64,000 bases of DNA from Chitinophagales bacterium (GCA_020636575.1 JACJXP010000001.1:434001-498000); one strand, 5' to 3'. Positions 32,592-42,041 are shown, numbered from the stretch's first letter. Made by a program: numbers and translations. Notes: a model not told the origin generated them from the letters alone.

Positions 32592-33647
32592 ATGAAATTG
32601 ACCCAGATCTACAAGACATTATTTCTGTTGCTCAGTACTTTATTGGCTATCAGTACTTTTTCAGAAGGTCTGATGGCACAAATGATCACCGGTGTATGGC
32701 ATGGTAAGATCAACAAGCAAAAAGCCGAAGTAAAACTGGTAATTGATGGCGATAGCCTTACAGGTACCTCATATTATTATGACAACAGGAGCAATTATCG
32801 CCGCTATACCATAAAAGGTTATTTTGATCCGGAAACCAACAATGCGGTGTGGTGGGATGATCAGTTGATAGAAGAAAAAAAGGGACGCATTTCATTAGCA
32901 GTTCCCGGAAGAATTCCATTATTATCAAGCGCTGATTTTAACTGCCCCGGTGAGAACCGGATGATGCTTGATGGAGATGTAACAGAAAAAGAAAAGCCGG
33001 GTAACAAGAAAGGAGAAGTACATCTAACGAAAACCGATAACACTGAATTTCCTGATGAGTGGGATTTTTTAATTGATAATTTTTTGACAGGTGCCAATGA
33101 CCCAGAAATTATTGATAGTATAGCTGCCATTAGTGGAACTAATCCTGTAGCAGTAACTGAACCAATAGTTTCTGCTGTTGAAACTGAAAGAAAAGAACCT
33201 GTCATCCCAACTGAAATGACTCCAAAAGTGATAGAACCGGTTGAAAAACCTGCTCCTTTAGTAACAGCACCTTCAATATCTATACAGGAAAAATTTACCA
33301 GCCGGGAAAAACGCTTCATCAAGAATATCCCTGTTCGGGGAGATTCTATTGAATTACGCTTTTATGATAATGCTGAAATAGATGGTGATTCTATTTCTCT
33401 TTTTCTGAACAATCAAATGATCTTTCAGCATATCCGTCTTACCGGTAACCCTTATACAATCAAATTATCAGTAAAGGAACTTGGGCCGGTTAATGAACTG
33501 ACCATGGTAGCCGAAAACCTGGGAACTATTCCTCCAAATACTTCTTACATGGTTGCTCTTGTAAATGATAAAAGATATGATGCCTACCTGTCAAGCAATG
33601 AAGGAAGCAGTGCCATGATCCGGCTTATAAAAGAAGATGATCAATAG
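32592..33647 (+). CDS. secreted protein with lipocalin-like and C-terminal beta domains
   Basis: A 351-residue secreted protein. The signal peptide ends near residue 29 (LMAQ). The first domain (ITGVWHGKINKQKAEVKL) looks like a small beta-barrel of the kind seen in lipocalin-like proteins. A proline/glutamate-rich linker follows (about 190-230). The last 110 residues (VRGDSIELRFYDNAEIDGDS, then ELTMVAENLGTIPPNTSYMV) form a beta domain I recognise as recurring in Bacteroidota secreted proteins but without a known function. A terminator follows at 33656. Confidence 0.6.
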   Translation: MKLTQIYKTLFLLLSTLLAISTFSEGLMAQMITGVWHGKINKQKAEVKLVIDGDSLTGTSYYYDNRSNYRRYTIKGYFDPETNNAVWWDDQLIEEKKGRISLAVPGRIPLLSSADFNCPGENRMMLDGDVTEKEKPGNKKGEVHLTKTDNTEFPDEWDFLIDNFLTGANDPEIIDSIAAISGTNPVAVTEPIVSAVETERKEPVIPTEMTPKVIEPVEKPAPLVTAPSISIQEKFTSREKRFIKNIPVRGDSIELRFYDNAEIDGDSISLFLNNQMIFQHIRLTGNPYTIKLSVKELGPVNELTMVAENLGTIPPNTSYMVALVNDKRYDAYLSSNEGSSAMIRLIKEDDQ

Positions 33648-33655
33648 GAAATAAA

Positions 33656-33678
33656 AAACCGGCCAATGGCCGGTTTTA
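33656..33678. terminator. bidirectional terminator between convergent genes
   Basis: AAAACCGGCC pairs with GGCCGGTTTT with a three-base loop, flanked by A- and T-runs, between the secreted protein and the DUF4783 gene. Confidence 0.85.
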
Positions 33679-33696
33679 ATTTATTGTCTTGATTAT

Positions 33697-34086
33697 TTAT
33701 TCAATAGCCTGGAATCTTATCTCCTTCACAACTTCCTTCCCATTCCTGCTTTTCATAAAAACATTGGTCCGAAAGTTACCGGCGTTTGTTTGCAAAGTAC
33801 CTATACAAAAATGACCGCCGGGCGAATCTCCTTTGTGTTTAAGTTCAAACCCTTTGATTCCATTATTGCTAAAAAAATCTTTTACAATAAGTTGAGCTTG
33901 TGCTTTACTGTAGCTGTCACTTTTATCAGGTAATGTCAACTCTACATTATCATCAAAATAACCTGATAATTGAGAAGAGTTACCTGAACGCAATGCACTG
34001 ATCACTGCGTCAATACTTCCAGTCTGCTCAAATGATGTGAGCAGAACAAAGAAACCAGCCAGTAAAAAAGTAAATAGTGTCCTCAT
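33697..34086 (-). CDS. DUF4783 domain protein
   Basis: A 129-residue secreted or anchored protein: a signal-type N-terminus (1-19) precedes an NTF2-like fold with AVISALRSGNSSQLSGYFDD and the ending EIRFQAIE, typical of DUF4783. Members are widespread in Bacteroidota with unknown function; the NTF2-like shape suggests ligand binding. It is a single-gene unit. Confidence 0.75.
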   Translation of the reverse strand: MRTLFTFLLAGFFVLLTSFEQTGSIDAVISALRSGNSSQLSGYFDDNVELTLPDKSDSYSKAQAQLIVKDFFSNNGIKGFELKHKGDSPGGHFCIGTLQTNAGNFRTNVFMKSRNGKEVVKEIRFQAIE

Positions 34087-34292
34087 AATAAAAGGTTTTC
34101 ACAGGTGTATCAATCTAAAAACATGCCATTTGTAAACCGGTCATTATGGCAAGAACTAAAATACTAAAAATCAATATCTTTTCCGGCTAAAAACTGACAA
34201 ATAAGGGAATTGGATGTAGTTTTACAGGGTACAGTTTGGCATTGTTACCTGAAAATGAATGTATTTATACTTAATAAGCAATTGACTTTAAA

Positions 34293-35819
34293 ATGGCGAA
34301 AAAAAGAATAATTCTGACTATTATGGACGGCTGGGGACTCGGAAAAGTTGCATCTGCAGATGCCATTCAGCATGCTAATGCCCCCTTTACCAGGTCGTTA
34401 TATTCTAACTACCCGAACACTACCCTCATCACTTGTGGTGAAGCGGTGGGGTTGCCAGACGGGCAGATGGGAAACTCCGAAGTTGGCCACCTCAATTTAG
34501 GTGCCGGCAGAATAGTTTATCAGGAATTACAACGCATAAACGTAGCGATCAAGGATAAAAGTTTTTTTGATAACAAAACCCTGTTGAATGCAATAGAGTT
34601 TGCAAAAAGCAAAAATAAAAAACTACACCTGATCGGTTTGGTAAGTGATGGCGGGGTGCATTCACACATAAACCACCTTAAAGCTATAGTTGACCTATGT
34701 GAAAAAAAGGAATTAAAAGATCTATATATACATGCTTTTACAGATGGAAGAGATTGTGATCCTAAAAGCGGATTGGGTTTTATAAAAGAGCTGCAAGACC
34801 ATTTGAATAAATCAGCAGGAAAGATCGCAACAGTAAGCGGCCGTTATTTTGCCATGGATAGAGATAAAAGATGGGAAAGAGTAAAATTGGCTTACGATGC
34901 TTTAGTGAATGGCGAAGGTGAAAAGGCAACTGATGCCATCCAGGCAATTGAAAACTCTTATAATTCCGGAATCACTGATGAATTCATTAAACCAACTGTG
35001 ATCATTAATGAAGGCCAGCAACCACTTGCAACAATAGAAAATGATGATGTAGTGATCTGTTTCAATTTCCGGACCGACAGGTGCCGGGAAATAACACAAG
35101 TACTGACACAAACTGATTTTCCGGAATTCGGGATGGAAAAACTCAACCTTCATTATACCACAATGACTGAGTATGACAAAACCTTCAAGAATGTTCATAT
35201 CATATTTGAAAATGACAACCTGAATAATACACTGGGTGAAGTACTGGAGCAACAAGGACTAAAACAAATTCGCATAGCTGAAACGGAAAAATACCCGCAT
35301 GTTTCATTCTTTTTCAGTGGCGGGAGAGAGCAGCCTTTTGAAGGAGAAAAAAGGATCATGATTCCATCCCCAAAAGTGGCTACTTATGACCTGCAGCCGG
35401 AAATGAGTGCCTATGAAGTAACAGATGCCCTTTTACCTGAGATAGAAAATAAAACAGCCGATTTTATTTGTCTGAACTTTGCAAACGCAGATATGGTTGG
35501 GCATACCGGTGTATGGGAAGCTGCTATTAAAGCTGTAGAAACTGTAGACAAGTGTGTAGAAAAAATAGTAACTACAGGGTTAAAAAATGGATATACCATT
35601 TTTCTTACTGCAGATCATGGTAATTCCGATTATATGATCAATGAAGACGGTTCACCAAATACTGCTCATACGTTGAACCCGGTACCTTTATTTATTATAG
35701 ATAATGACTGGAAAGGATCGGTAAAACCCGGTAAACTGGGTGATATTGCCCCTACCATTTTAAAAATGATGGACATTCCTATTCCTAAAGAAATGACAGG
35801 AAACATCCTAACCGACTAA
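34293..35819 (+). CDS. gpmI: 2,3-bisphosphoglycerate-independent phosphoglycerate mutase
   Basis: A 508-residue manganese enzyme of glycolysis that interconverts 3- and 2-phosphoglycerate. The phosphorylated serine is Ser62 in MGNSEVGHLNLGAG, the metal site starts with MDGWG at 11-15, and the C-terminal motifs NFANADMVGHTG and LTADHGNSD are intact. Length is typical. It is the first gene of a plus-strand run (gaps of 9, 26 and 31 bases) ending with a TonB receptor and a terminator at 39137. Confidence 0.97.
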   Translation: MAKKRIILTIMDGWGLGKVASADAIQHANAPFTRSLYSNYPNTTLITCGEAVGLPDGQMGNSEVGHLNLGAGRIVYQELQRINVAIKDKSFFDNKTLLNAIEFAKSKNKKLHLIGLVSDGGVHSHINHLKAIVDLCEKKELKDLYIHAFTDGRDCDPKSGLGFIKELQDHLNKSAGKIATVSGRYFAMDRDKRWERVKLAYDALVNGEGEKATDAIQAIENSYNSGITDEFIKPTVIINEGQQPLATIENDDVVICFNFRTDRCREITQVLTQTDFPEFGMEKLNLHYTTMTEYDKTFKNVHIIFENDNLNNTLGEVLEQQGLKQIRIAETEKYPHVSFFFSGGREQPFEGEKRIMIPSPKVATYDLQPEMSAYEVTDALLPEIENKTADFICLNFANADMVGHTGVWEAAIKAVETVDKCVEKIVTTGLKNGYTIFLTADHGNSDYMINEDGSPNTAHTLNPVPLFIIDNDWKGSVKPGKLGDIAPTILKMMDIPIPKEMTGNILTD

Positions 35820-35828
35820 ATTTTTTTT

Positions 35829-36314
35829 ATGCTTAAAAAAATTCTTCTTTTCTTATTGGCCGCACTGATCATTATTCAGTTTATCCATCCTGCCAAAAAC
35901 AAATCCGAAGGACCCCAGCCTAATTACATAGGCAACAGTTTTGCAATTCCAGAAAATGCAAATACAATTCTTAAAAAAGCATGTTACGACTGCCACAGTA
36001 ATAATACCCGTTATCCATGGTATGCAAAGCTACAGCCGGTTCATTGGTGGCTTGACAAGCATATCCGGGAAGGCAAGAAACACATCAATTATGATGAGTA
36101 TACAAACCGACCTCTCCGGTATCAATATCACAAAATGGAAGAAACCATCGAAATGATCAAAGAAGGCGAAATGCCACTTAACTCATACACATGGACACAT
36201 AAAGATGCCAGGCTGTCTGCTGAAGAAAAAGAAATATTGATCTCATGGGCAAATAGTGTTATGGACACCATGAAGGCTCAATATCCCATTGACAGTCTTG
36301 TACGGAAAAGATAA
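35829..36314 (+). CDS. haem-binding domain (Haem_bd) protein
   Basis: A 161-residue exported protein with a hydrophobic N-terminal anchor (about 3-18) and a cytochrome-like haem site CYDCH near residue 53, followed by NNTRYPWYAKLQPVHWW, the Haem_bd signature. Such proteins are thought to carry a c-type haem at the outer face of the inner membrane. It begins nine bases after gpmI and is followed by a small membrane protein and a TonB receptor of the haemoglobin class. Confidence 0.85.
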   Translation: MLKKILLFLLAALIIIQFIHPAKNKSEGPQPNYIGNSFAIPENANTILKKACYDCHSNNTRYPWYAKLQPVHWWLDKHIREGKKHINYDEYTNRPLRYQYHKMEETIEMIKEGEMPLNSYTWTHKDARLSAEEKEILISWANSVMDTMKAQYPIDSLVRKR

Positions 36315-36340
36315 TTTAAATCGGCACACTGCTTATCAAA

Positions 36341-36859
36341 TTGAAAAACCAGAGATTAAGTATACTAGCCTGTTTATTTTTCCTGATCTCATCAGTACCT
36401 CTCCTCTATCCTTCATTTTTGCAGGTAAATCAATTGCTTGTTCGCTGGTCTGTTCATGAAAGGTTAGAGAAAGAAGCTATTGAAACAATTGAACTTTCTG
36501 CTGACAATATTGTTTGGATACGGTATAACAAAGAGATAAGGATCAATAACCGCCTTTTTGATGTAAAATCAATAACATGTGAAAATGACAGCTGTATAGT
36601 TACCGGAATTTATGATGACAAAGAAGATGAAATAATAAATAAGATCCACACCAACGAGACCGGTAAGCAATCCAAAGACCTATCCTCATTATCGCAGTTA
36701 GTTTCCCTTATTTTTTTACCCTGCGTTTGCCAATCATCTACTTTACAAAATCATAAACCAAACATTCCAAAGAAATATATAAATAAGACCCCGGCAATAA
36801 TATCAGAATACTACGCTGTGATCACACCTCCCCCTAAACATTTCCTGCATTTTTCCTGA
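36341..36859 (+). CDS. small hypothetical membrane-anchored protein upstream of a TonB receptor
   Basis: A 172-residue protein that I cannot name. It starts with TTG (36341), has one hydrophobic N-terminal helix (about 7-25), a soluble stretch with FDVKSITCENDSCIVTG, a second hydrophobic patch with PCVC near 125-130, and a proline-rich end (ITPPPKHFLHFS). Small proteins of this style often precede TonB receptors in Bacteroidota. The paired cysteines could bind metal or haem. It sits 31 bases upstream of the receptor gene. Confidence 0.6.
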   Translation: MKNQRLSILACLFFLISSVPLLYPSFLQVNQLLVRWSVHERLEKEAIETIELSADNIVWIRYNKEIRINNRLFDVKSITCENDSCIVTGIYDDKEDEIINKIHTNETGKQSKDLSSLSQLVSLIFLPCVCQSSTLQNHKPNIPKKYINKTPAIISEYYAVITPPPKHFLHFS

Positions 36860-36890
36860 AATAACCTATTACTAACTAAAATGCTTTTTT

Positions 36891-39110
36891 ATGAAAAGAA
36901 ACGCATTGCTATTAGCATTGCTGTGCATTACTATTTGTTCATACTGCCAACAGGATACGCTTAAAGAACTGGAAGAGGCGGTGGTTTATTCAAACAAATT
37001 CGTGGAAAAGAAAAAAAACCTTTTTCAGAAAATAGATGTCATATCCTCTAAAACCATTTCGAATTATAACACACAAAATAGCGGAGACCTGCTGATAGCA
37101 TCAGGGAATGTCTTTGTACAAAAAAGTCAGCAGGGTGGCAGCAGCCCCGCAATCCGTGGTTTTGAAGCAAGCAGGGTACTGCTTGTGGTGGATGGCATCC
37201 GGATGAATAATGCAATTTACAGGGCCGGGCATTTACAGAATGCTATTACAGTAGATCAAAATATGCTGGAAAGAGTTGAAATCTTGTATGGACCTACATC
37301 CACCATGTATGGAAGTGATGGTTTAGGTGGTGTCATTCACTTCAGAACCAAATCTCCTGTTCTTTCCTCCAATGAAAAAATAAAAACCACAGGCAATGGC
37401 TTTATTCGTTATAGTTCTGCCAATGACGAAAAAACAGGACATGCTGATCTGAGTATCGGGGGACAAAAACTGGCTTGGCTGCAATCATATACCTACAGTG
37501 ATTTTGGAGATATGAAGATGGGAGATAACTACCCTGCTAAATATCCCGATTTTGGACGACGGTCCATGTATATAGATAAAATCAACGGTATAGACTCAGT
37601 GGTAACCAGCAAAGATGACCGCATACAATATTATTCCGGATACAGGCAATGGGATATTGCTCAAAAACTGCTGTTTAAACCGAATGATAAAATTGTTCAC
37701 TCACTCAACTTGCAGCATTCAAACTCCTCTAATATACCACGATATGATCGTCTCCAGGATGTTAAAGATTTTGGCGGAAGTATTGGTACTACTTTAAGAT
37801 ATGCAGATTGGTTTTATGGCCCCCAAACCCGTTGGTTGGCTGCATATGAATTACATGTTATGCATCCTGGTTGGTTCAATGAACTTAGGCTTAATATCAA
37901 TTACCAGGATGTAAAAGAAAGCCGGCAGCAAAGGGAATACCGCCGTTACGACAGGTTTGATAGCAGAAGAGAGCATGTTAAAGTGGCCGGGTTTATATTG
38001 GATGCAAGGAAAGTATGGAACAATAATGAATTGAATATGGGTGTTGACGGTCAGCTGAATGATGTTAATTCAGTGGCAGACAGAACCAACCTGCAAACCG
38101 GAGTCAAGACAAAGATCGATACCAGGTATCCGGATGGAAAAAATAACATGAATTATTTTGGGGCCTATGCACAGCATTTGCTGAAAATGGCAGATGGCAA
38201 ATGGGTTTTGAATGATGGTATCCGGTTTCAGTTTGTCAATCTCCATTCTACCATTATTGATAATTCCTTTTTTAATCTACCGGTTACAAATATTAAACAA
38301 AATCCGTTTGCTGTAACCGGTAATATCGGCATAGTTTATTTGCCCAATAATCAATTTAGGTTTACAGCCGGTATTGCATCTGGCTTTAGAGCACCAAATG
38401 TTGATGACCTGTCCAGGGTTTTTGAGTCCAGTACAGCAGATAAAAGAGTCGTTATTCCAAATGCAGATATTAAACCGGAATACACATATAGTTTTGACGC
38501 CGGAATAATATGGAAAAAGGACAACCTGTTACGTTTCGAGATCACAGGTTTTTATACCCTTTTCAGAAATGCAATAGCATTAGCTCCTTATAGATTGAAT
38601 GGACAAGACTCTATTAATTATAATGGGACAATTGCCGCGGTTTATGCCAATCAAAATGTAAATAAGGCATTTGTAACCGGCGTAAATGCCAGGGTGTTGA
38701 TCGAGTTCAACAAGATGCTTTCCTGGGATAATACCATCAGCCAAACTTATGGTCGTTATATAAGATCGGATAACACTAAGATACCGCTGGATCATGTTCC
38801 TCCTGTATTTGGAAAGAGCTCACTAAACTTTAATAGCAAAAAGTTTAATGCTGATTTTTATTGTATGTTCAACGGATGGAAAAAGATCAAGGACTATAAC
38901 CCCGATGGAGAAGATAACGGCAAATATGCCACCCCGGATGGAATGCCATCATGGCTCACATTAAATTTAAAGGCAGGGTATAGAATTACCGACATAATCA
39001 CAGTTCAGTTTGGCATTGAAAATATAACTGACAGGAATTACCGGTATTTTGCTTCTGGCTTTTCTGCTCCCGGCCGCAATTTTATTATGGCCCTGAGAGC
39101 TGCTTTTTAA
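36891..39110 (+). CDS. TonB-dependent receptor, haemoglobin/transferrin/lactoferrin class
   Basis: A 739-residue outer-membrane receptor. The signal peptide ends at about residue 19, the TonB box region is LEEAVVYSNKF, and the plug contains SSPAIRGFEASRVLLVVDGI and YGPTSTMYGSDGLGGVIHF, close to the haemoglobin-type receptor family. The barrel ends in FIMALRAAF with the usual terminal phenylalanine. The ligand is not proved; the haem-binding protein two genes upstream supports haem. A strong terminator follows at 39137. Confidence 0.85.
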   Translation: MKRNALLLALLCITICSYCQQDTLKELEEAVVYSNKFVEKKKNLFQKIDVISSKTISNYNTQNSGDLLIASGNVFVQKSQQGGSSPAIRGFEASRVLLVVDGIRMNNAIYRAGHLQNAITVDQNMLERVEILYGPTSTMYGSDGLGGVIHFRTKSPVLSSNEKIKTTGNGFIRYSSANDEKTGHADLSIGGQKLAWLQSYTYSDFGDMKMGDNYPAKYPDFGRRSMYIDKINGIDSVVTSKDDRIQYYSGYRQWDIAQKLLFKPNDKIVHSLNLQHSNSSNIPRYDRLQDVKDFGGSIGTTLRYADWFYGPQTRWLAAYELHVMHPGWFNELRLNINYQDVKESRQQREYRRYDRFDSRREHVKVAGFILDARKVWNNNELNMGVDGQLNDVNSVADRTNLQTGVKTKIDTRYPDGKNNMNYFGAYAQHLLKMADGKWVLNDGIRFQFVNLHSTIIDNSFFNLPVTNIKQNPFAVTGNIGIVYLPNNQFRFTAGIASGFRAPNVDDLSRVFESSTADKRVVIPNADIKPEYTYSFDAGIIWKKDNLLRFEITGFYTLFRNAIALAPYRLNGQDSINYNGTIAAVYANQNVNKAFVTGVNARVLIEFNKMLSWDNTISQTYGRYIRSDNTKIPLDHVPPVFGKSSLNFNSKKFNADFYCMFNGWKKIKDYNPDGEDNGKYATPDGMPSWLTLNLKAGYRITDIITVQFGIENITDRNYRYFASGFSAPGRNFIMALRAAF

Positions 39111-39136
39111 GGAAATTTATAACTCTATATGAATCA

Positions 39137-39167
39137 GGCTGAAAGCAGTTGCTTTCAGCCTTTTTTT
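39137..39167 (+). terminator. terminator of the gpmI/TonB receptor unit
   Basis: GGCTGAAAGC/GCTTTCAGCC, a perfect 10-bp stem with an AGTT loop followed by seven T. Confidence 0.9.
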
Positions 39168-39252
39168 GTGATGAACGGTGACTAAAATATTACAATTATG
39201 TGCAGCATCTTTAAAGAAAAAATGTCTAATTTACGGGCAACCACAGGTAGTT

Positions 39253-39837
39253 ATGACTGAGGAAGCCGTAATAAAAGGATGTTTAAACAACGATGCCACA
39301 TGCCAACGGGAATTGTACAATAAGTACAGTCCCAAAATGCTGGCAGTGTGTTATCGGTTTGCTCATAACCGGGAAGATGCGGAAGATATGCTGCAGGAAG
39401 GTTTTATAAAGGTTTTTCTGCAAATGCACACTTTCGAAAACCGGGGAGCATTTGAGGGGTGGATCCGAAGAATTATCGTTCATACCTGCATCAATATCCT
39501 GAAGAAAAATAAAAAGTTCAATGAAAGTGTGGATATTATCCATGCAACGGGAGTGCAGATCAGGGAAGACAGTGTGCCGGCCATAATTCAGGCTAAGCAA
39601 ATTGTGGAATGCATACGGCTATTACCAATGGGGTACAGAACAGTGCTGAACCTCTATGCTGTGGAAGGATATAGCCATCGGGAAATTGCACATATGTTGG
39701 ATATTGAAGAAAGCACAAGCCGCAGCCAGTACACAAGGGCCAAGGCGATGCTGGAAGATATACTGGTGAAGAAAAAGATATTGGTGAATAAAACAAAACA
39801 AAAGACAGACTGGCTTGCCGCCGTTGGCCACAGATAA
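39253..39837 (+). CDS. RNA polymerase sigma-70 factor, ECF type
   Basis: A 194-residue ECF sigma factor. Region 2 includes YNKYSPKMLAVCYRFAHN and DAEDMLQEGFIKVF, and region 4 includes LPMGYRTVLNLYAVEGYSH followed by EIAHMLDIEESTSRSQ. The ATG at 39253 (MTEEAVIKGC) begins at the family boundary; the frame opens upstream with GTG at 39178 but those residues are not family-like. It is followed after 33 bases by a single-membrane-span protein that may be its regulator. Confidence 0.92.
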   Translation: MTEEAVIKGCLNNDATCQRELYNKYSPKMLAVCYRFAHNREDAEDMLQEGFIKVFLQMHTFENRGAFEGWIRRIIVHTCINILKKNKKFNESVDIIHATGVQIREDSVPAIIQAKQIVECIRLLPMGYRTVLNLYAVEGYSHREIAHMLDIEESTSRSQYTRAKAMLEDILVKKKILVNKTKQKTDWLAAVGHR

Positions 39838-39870
39838 AATAATTAACCGTGCCCTTAATGCCGACTGGTT

Positions 39871-41352
39871 ATGGAAGATAGGTTTGATAATAAAGATTTT
39901 GAAAGGTTTGTAAAGCAAAACGCTGATCAATACCGTATGTTCCCTTCTGAAAAGGTATGGAACGGTGTTCATCATGCTCTTCATAGCCGTACAAAATGGT
40001 ATGGCCTGGGTATTATTCTTCTGTTACTTACAGCCGGAATTGTTACGGCTATCATGTTTTGGAATCCTGCACAGAAAAAACAGGTGTCTGCAGTTGACAA
40101 TAATATAATGGCCCCTGTTAAAAACACTGTTCCGGAAAAGAAAGAAAATATTCCGCCTGTAATTGCTCCTGCGGTAGCTAAAAAGAATATCGGCACCGAA
40201 TCAGCTATTCAGCCTGGAAAAGTCATACCCGCAACTCTCTTTACTGATCGGGATCATTCAGATATTGTAGTAAGTTCAGCACAAAATAAAAAGACTGAGT
40301 TGTTACCTCCTGCTGTTAATACATCATCTGTAAATCCTGCTATTCTGCAAACAGTAACTCCTGCTCCTGAGAATAAGCTTATCAAAAAAACAGCAAGAAC
40401 AGAAACATCATTAACAAATCAAAAGTTTGCTGAACCAGCTGTACCAGGAAAAAATGAAGCGGTTGTAACAACAACGCCGGATAATACAGAGAACTACTCT
40501 TTGCCTGGCTCAAAAAGCGAAGAATATCTGCAAAACAAACTGGATAAGATCAATAATGGTAACACTCCTCCGTATACCATTGAAAGTGTACTGAATGTCT
40601 ATAAGAGAACATTAAAGAGGAGAACAACAACATGGCAATTTTACCTGATGCCAACCGTGAGCTACCGCAGATTGAAAGAGAACATGAATTATATAAGAGC
40701 TGCCAGGTCTAACGGTACTATTTCACCCAATACTCTTATCTCTTACCAGGATGTAAATAGTGTTGTGAATCATAAACCAGATGCAGGATTTGAGCTTGGT
40801 TTTAATGCAGGTTTCCCGATAACTGATAATTTCAGAATCATTGCCGGGTTGCAGTTTAATGTAAGTAAATACGATATCAGGGCCTTTAGCTATCAGAATG
40901 AACTAGCCACAATTGCTATCGATGCTTCCGGTGCTAATGCCGTTACTGCAATAACTCCTTATCGCAGTTTTGGCGCAGAAAATAACTCTGGCTGGCTGCG
41001 TAATCTATATGTTTCTGCTTCTGCACCTGTTGGTGTAGAGGTGAATTTCAATACAAAGAAGAAAGTTTATTCCGGGTTTGCGGCTACACTACAACCCACC
41101 TATGTGATCGATAACGAAGCCTACCTGCTTTCAACAGACTTTAAAAACTATGCAGAAGCACCTTCTTTAACACGCAGATGGAACCTTAATACCAGCTTTG
41201 AAATATTTGCGGGCATACCCGGTAAAAAAGTGGATTGGCGCATAGGGCCACAGGTCCGTTACCAAACCTTGTCAAGTTTTGTAGACAAGTATCCTGTCAG
41301 GGAACATTTGTTTGATTTTGGCATTAAGTTAGGAGCTGTTTTAAAACACTAA
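39871..41352 (+). CDS. membrane-anchored protein with C-terminal outer-membrane barrel-like domain
   Basis: A 493-residue protein. The N-terminus (FPSEKVWNGVHHAL, about 24-37) is a cytoplasmic segment common to ECF-linked Bacteroidota proteins. One membrane helix (about 46-65) is followed by a long proline/threonine-rich stretch and then, from about 250, alternating beta strands typical of an outer-membrane beta-barrel (FYLMPTVSYRRL, AGLQFNVSKYD, FDFGIKLGAVLKH). It has no classical signal peptide. The gene directly follows the sigma factor gene, so a role as an anti-sigma factor or envelope sensor is inferred. Confidence 0.65.
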   Translation: MEDRFDNKDFERFVKQNADQYRMFPSEKVWNGVHHALHSRTKWYGLGIILLLLTAGIVTAIMFWNPAQKKQVSAVDNNIMAPVKNTVPEKKENIPPVIAPAVAKKNIGTESAIQPGKVIPATLFTDRDHSDIVVSSAQNKKTELLPPAVNTSSVNPAILQTVTPAPENKLIKKTARTETSLTNQKFAEPAVPGKNEAVVTTTPDNTENYSLPGSKSEEYLQNKLDKINNGNTPPYTIESVLNVYKRTLKRRTTTWQFYLMPTVSYRRLKENMNYIRAARSNGTISPNTLISYQDVNSVVNHKPDAGFELGFNAGFPITDNFRIIAGLQFNVSKYDIRAFSYQNELATIAIDASGANAVTAITPYRSFGAENNSGWLRNLYVSASAPVGVEVNFNTKKKVYSGFAATLQPTYVIDNEAYLLSTDFKNYAEAPSLTRRWNLNTSFEIFAGIPGKKVDWRIGPQVRYQTLSSFVDKYPVREHLFDFGIKLGAVLKH

Positions 41353-41379
41353 AACCAATACTAACTGCTCTCAATACGA

Positions 41380-41415
41380 ATATCCCGGATATACAGAATC
41401 CGGGATATTTTTTTT
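41380..41415 (+). terminator. terminator of the sigma factor/barrel unit
   Basis: ATATCCCGGAT pairs perfectly with ATCCGGGATAT (11 bp) around a seven-base loop, followed by a run of seven or more T. Confidence 0.9.
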
Positions 41416-41428
41416 GGTCCACATCTTG

Positions 41429-41436
41429 TAGGTTTG
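41429..41436 (+). promoter_or_regulatory. candidate -7 box for the lipoprotein-uvrC unit
   Basis: TAGGTTTG matches TAnnTTTG and lies 29 bases before ATG 41466, which supports that start over the earlier ATG at 41445, only eight bases away. Confidence 0.45.
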
Positions 41437-41465
41437 TAAGCTAAATGAATAATCAATTACAATTA

Positions 41466-42041
41466 ATGAAATCACTTTTCGCCTTTGTTCTGTTATTGTT
41501 AATCGGATGTAAACCAAAAAGTACTGAACCGGAAAAAAAATTCATCTCCCTGGTTTCCCTCATCGAATCACAAGTGGCTCATGTGGACACTTCGTTATAC
41601 GCCATTATAAAAATCGTCTCTACAGACAGCACTCATCATGATACCACATTTATCCGCAGAGAAGATTTTCGGAAAGAAGCCAGCGAATTCTTAGATATCC
41701 CGGATCTGTCAAACCCAAAGATTGCTAAACGATATAAAGAAGAGCCTGCCCGTTATGATGAATTAATGGGAAGGGTGATCATTAGCTATTCTGCAATAGA
41801 TCCTGGAAAAGAAGAGTTCAAAAACCAGGAGCTGTTGGTTACGCCGAATTTAGCTTCCGGCGATAAGATAAATAATATCATTACCACAAGAGTGATCAGT
41901 AACAAGGATAGTTTTGTGCAAAAAAACATGTTATGGCGAATGGACAAAAGCTTCCAGGTAACCACTATTTTACAAAAGCCCGGTGGTTTTGAAAAAGTGA
42001 CCACAAGCAGGGTGGTATGGAACGATGACGAACTTCAATGA
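41466..42041 (+). CDS. hypothetical lipoprotein
   Basis: A lipoprotein of about 191 residues of unknown function. From the start at 41466 the short signal MKSLFAFVLLLLIGC ends with a lipobox cysteine at residue 15. The mature part contains IKIVSTDSTHHDTTFIRRED and ends in TTSRVVWNDDELQ; the pattern suggests a beta-strand-rich fold. No family is recognised. Its last four bases overlap the uvrC start (ATGA), so translation of the two genes is coupled. Confidence 0.65.
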   Translation: MKSLFAFVLLLLIGCKPKSTEPEKKFISLVSLIESQVAHVDTSLYAIIKIVSTDSTHHDTTFIRREDFRKEASEFLDIPDLSNPKIAKRYKEEPARYDELMGRVIISYSAIDPGKEEFKNQELLVTPNLASGDKINNIITTRVISNKDSFVQKNMLWRMDKSFQVTTILQKPGGFEKVTTSRVVWNDDELQ

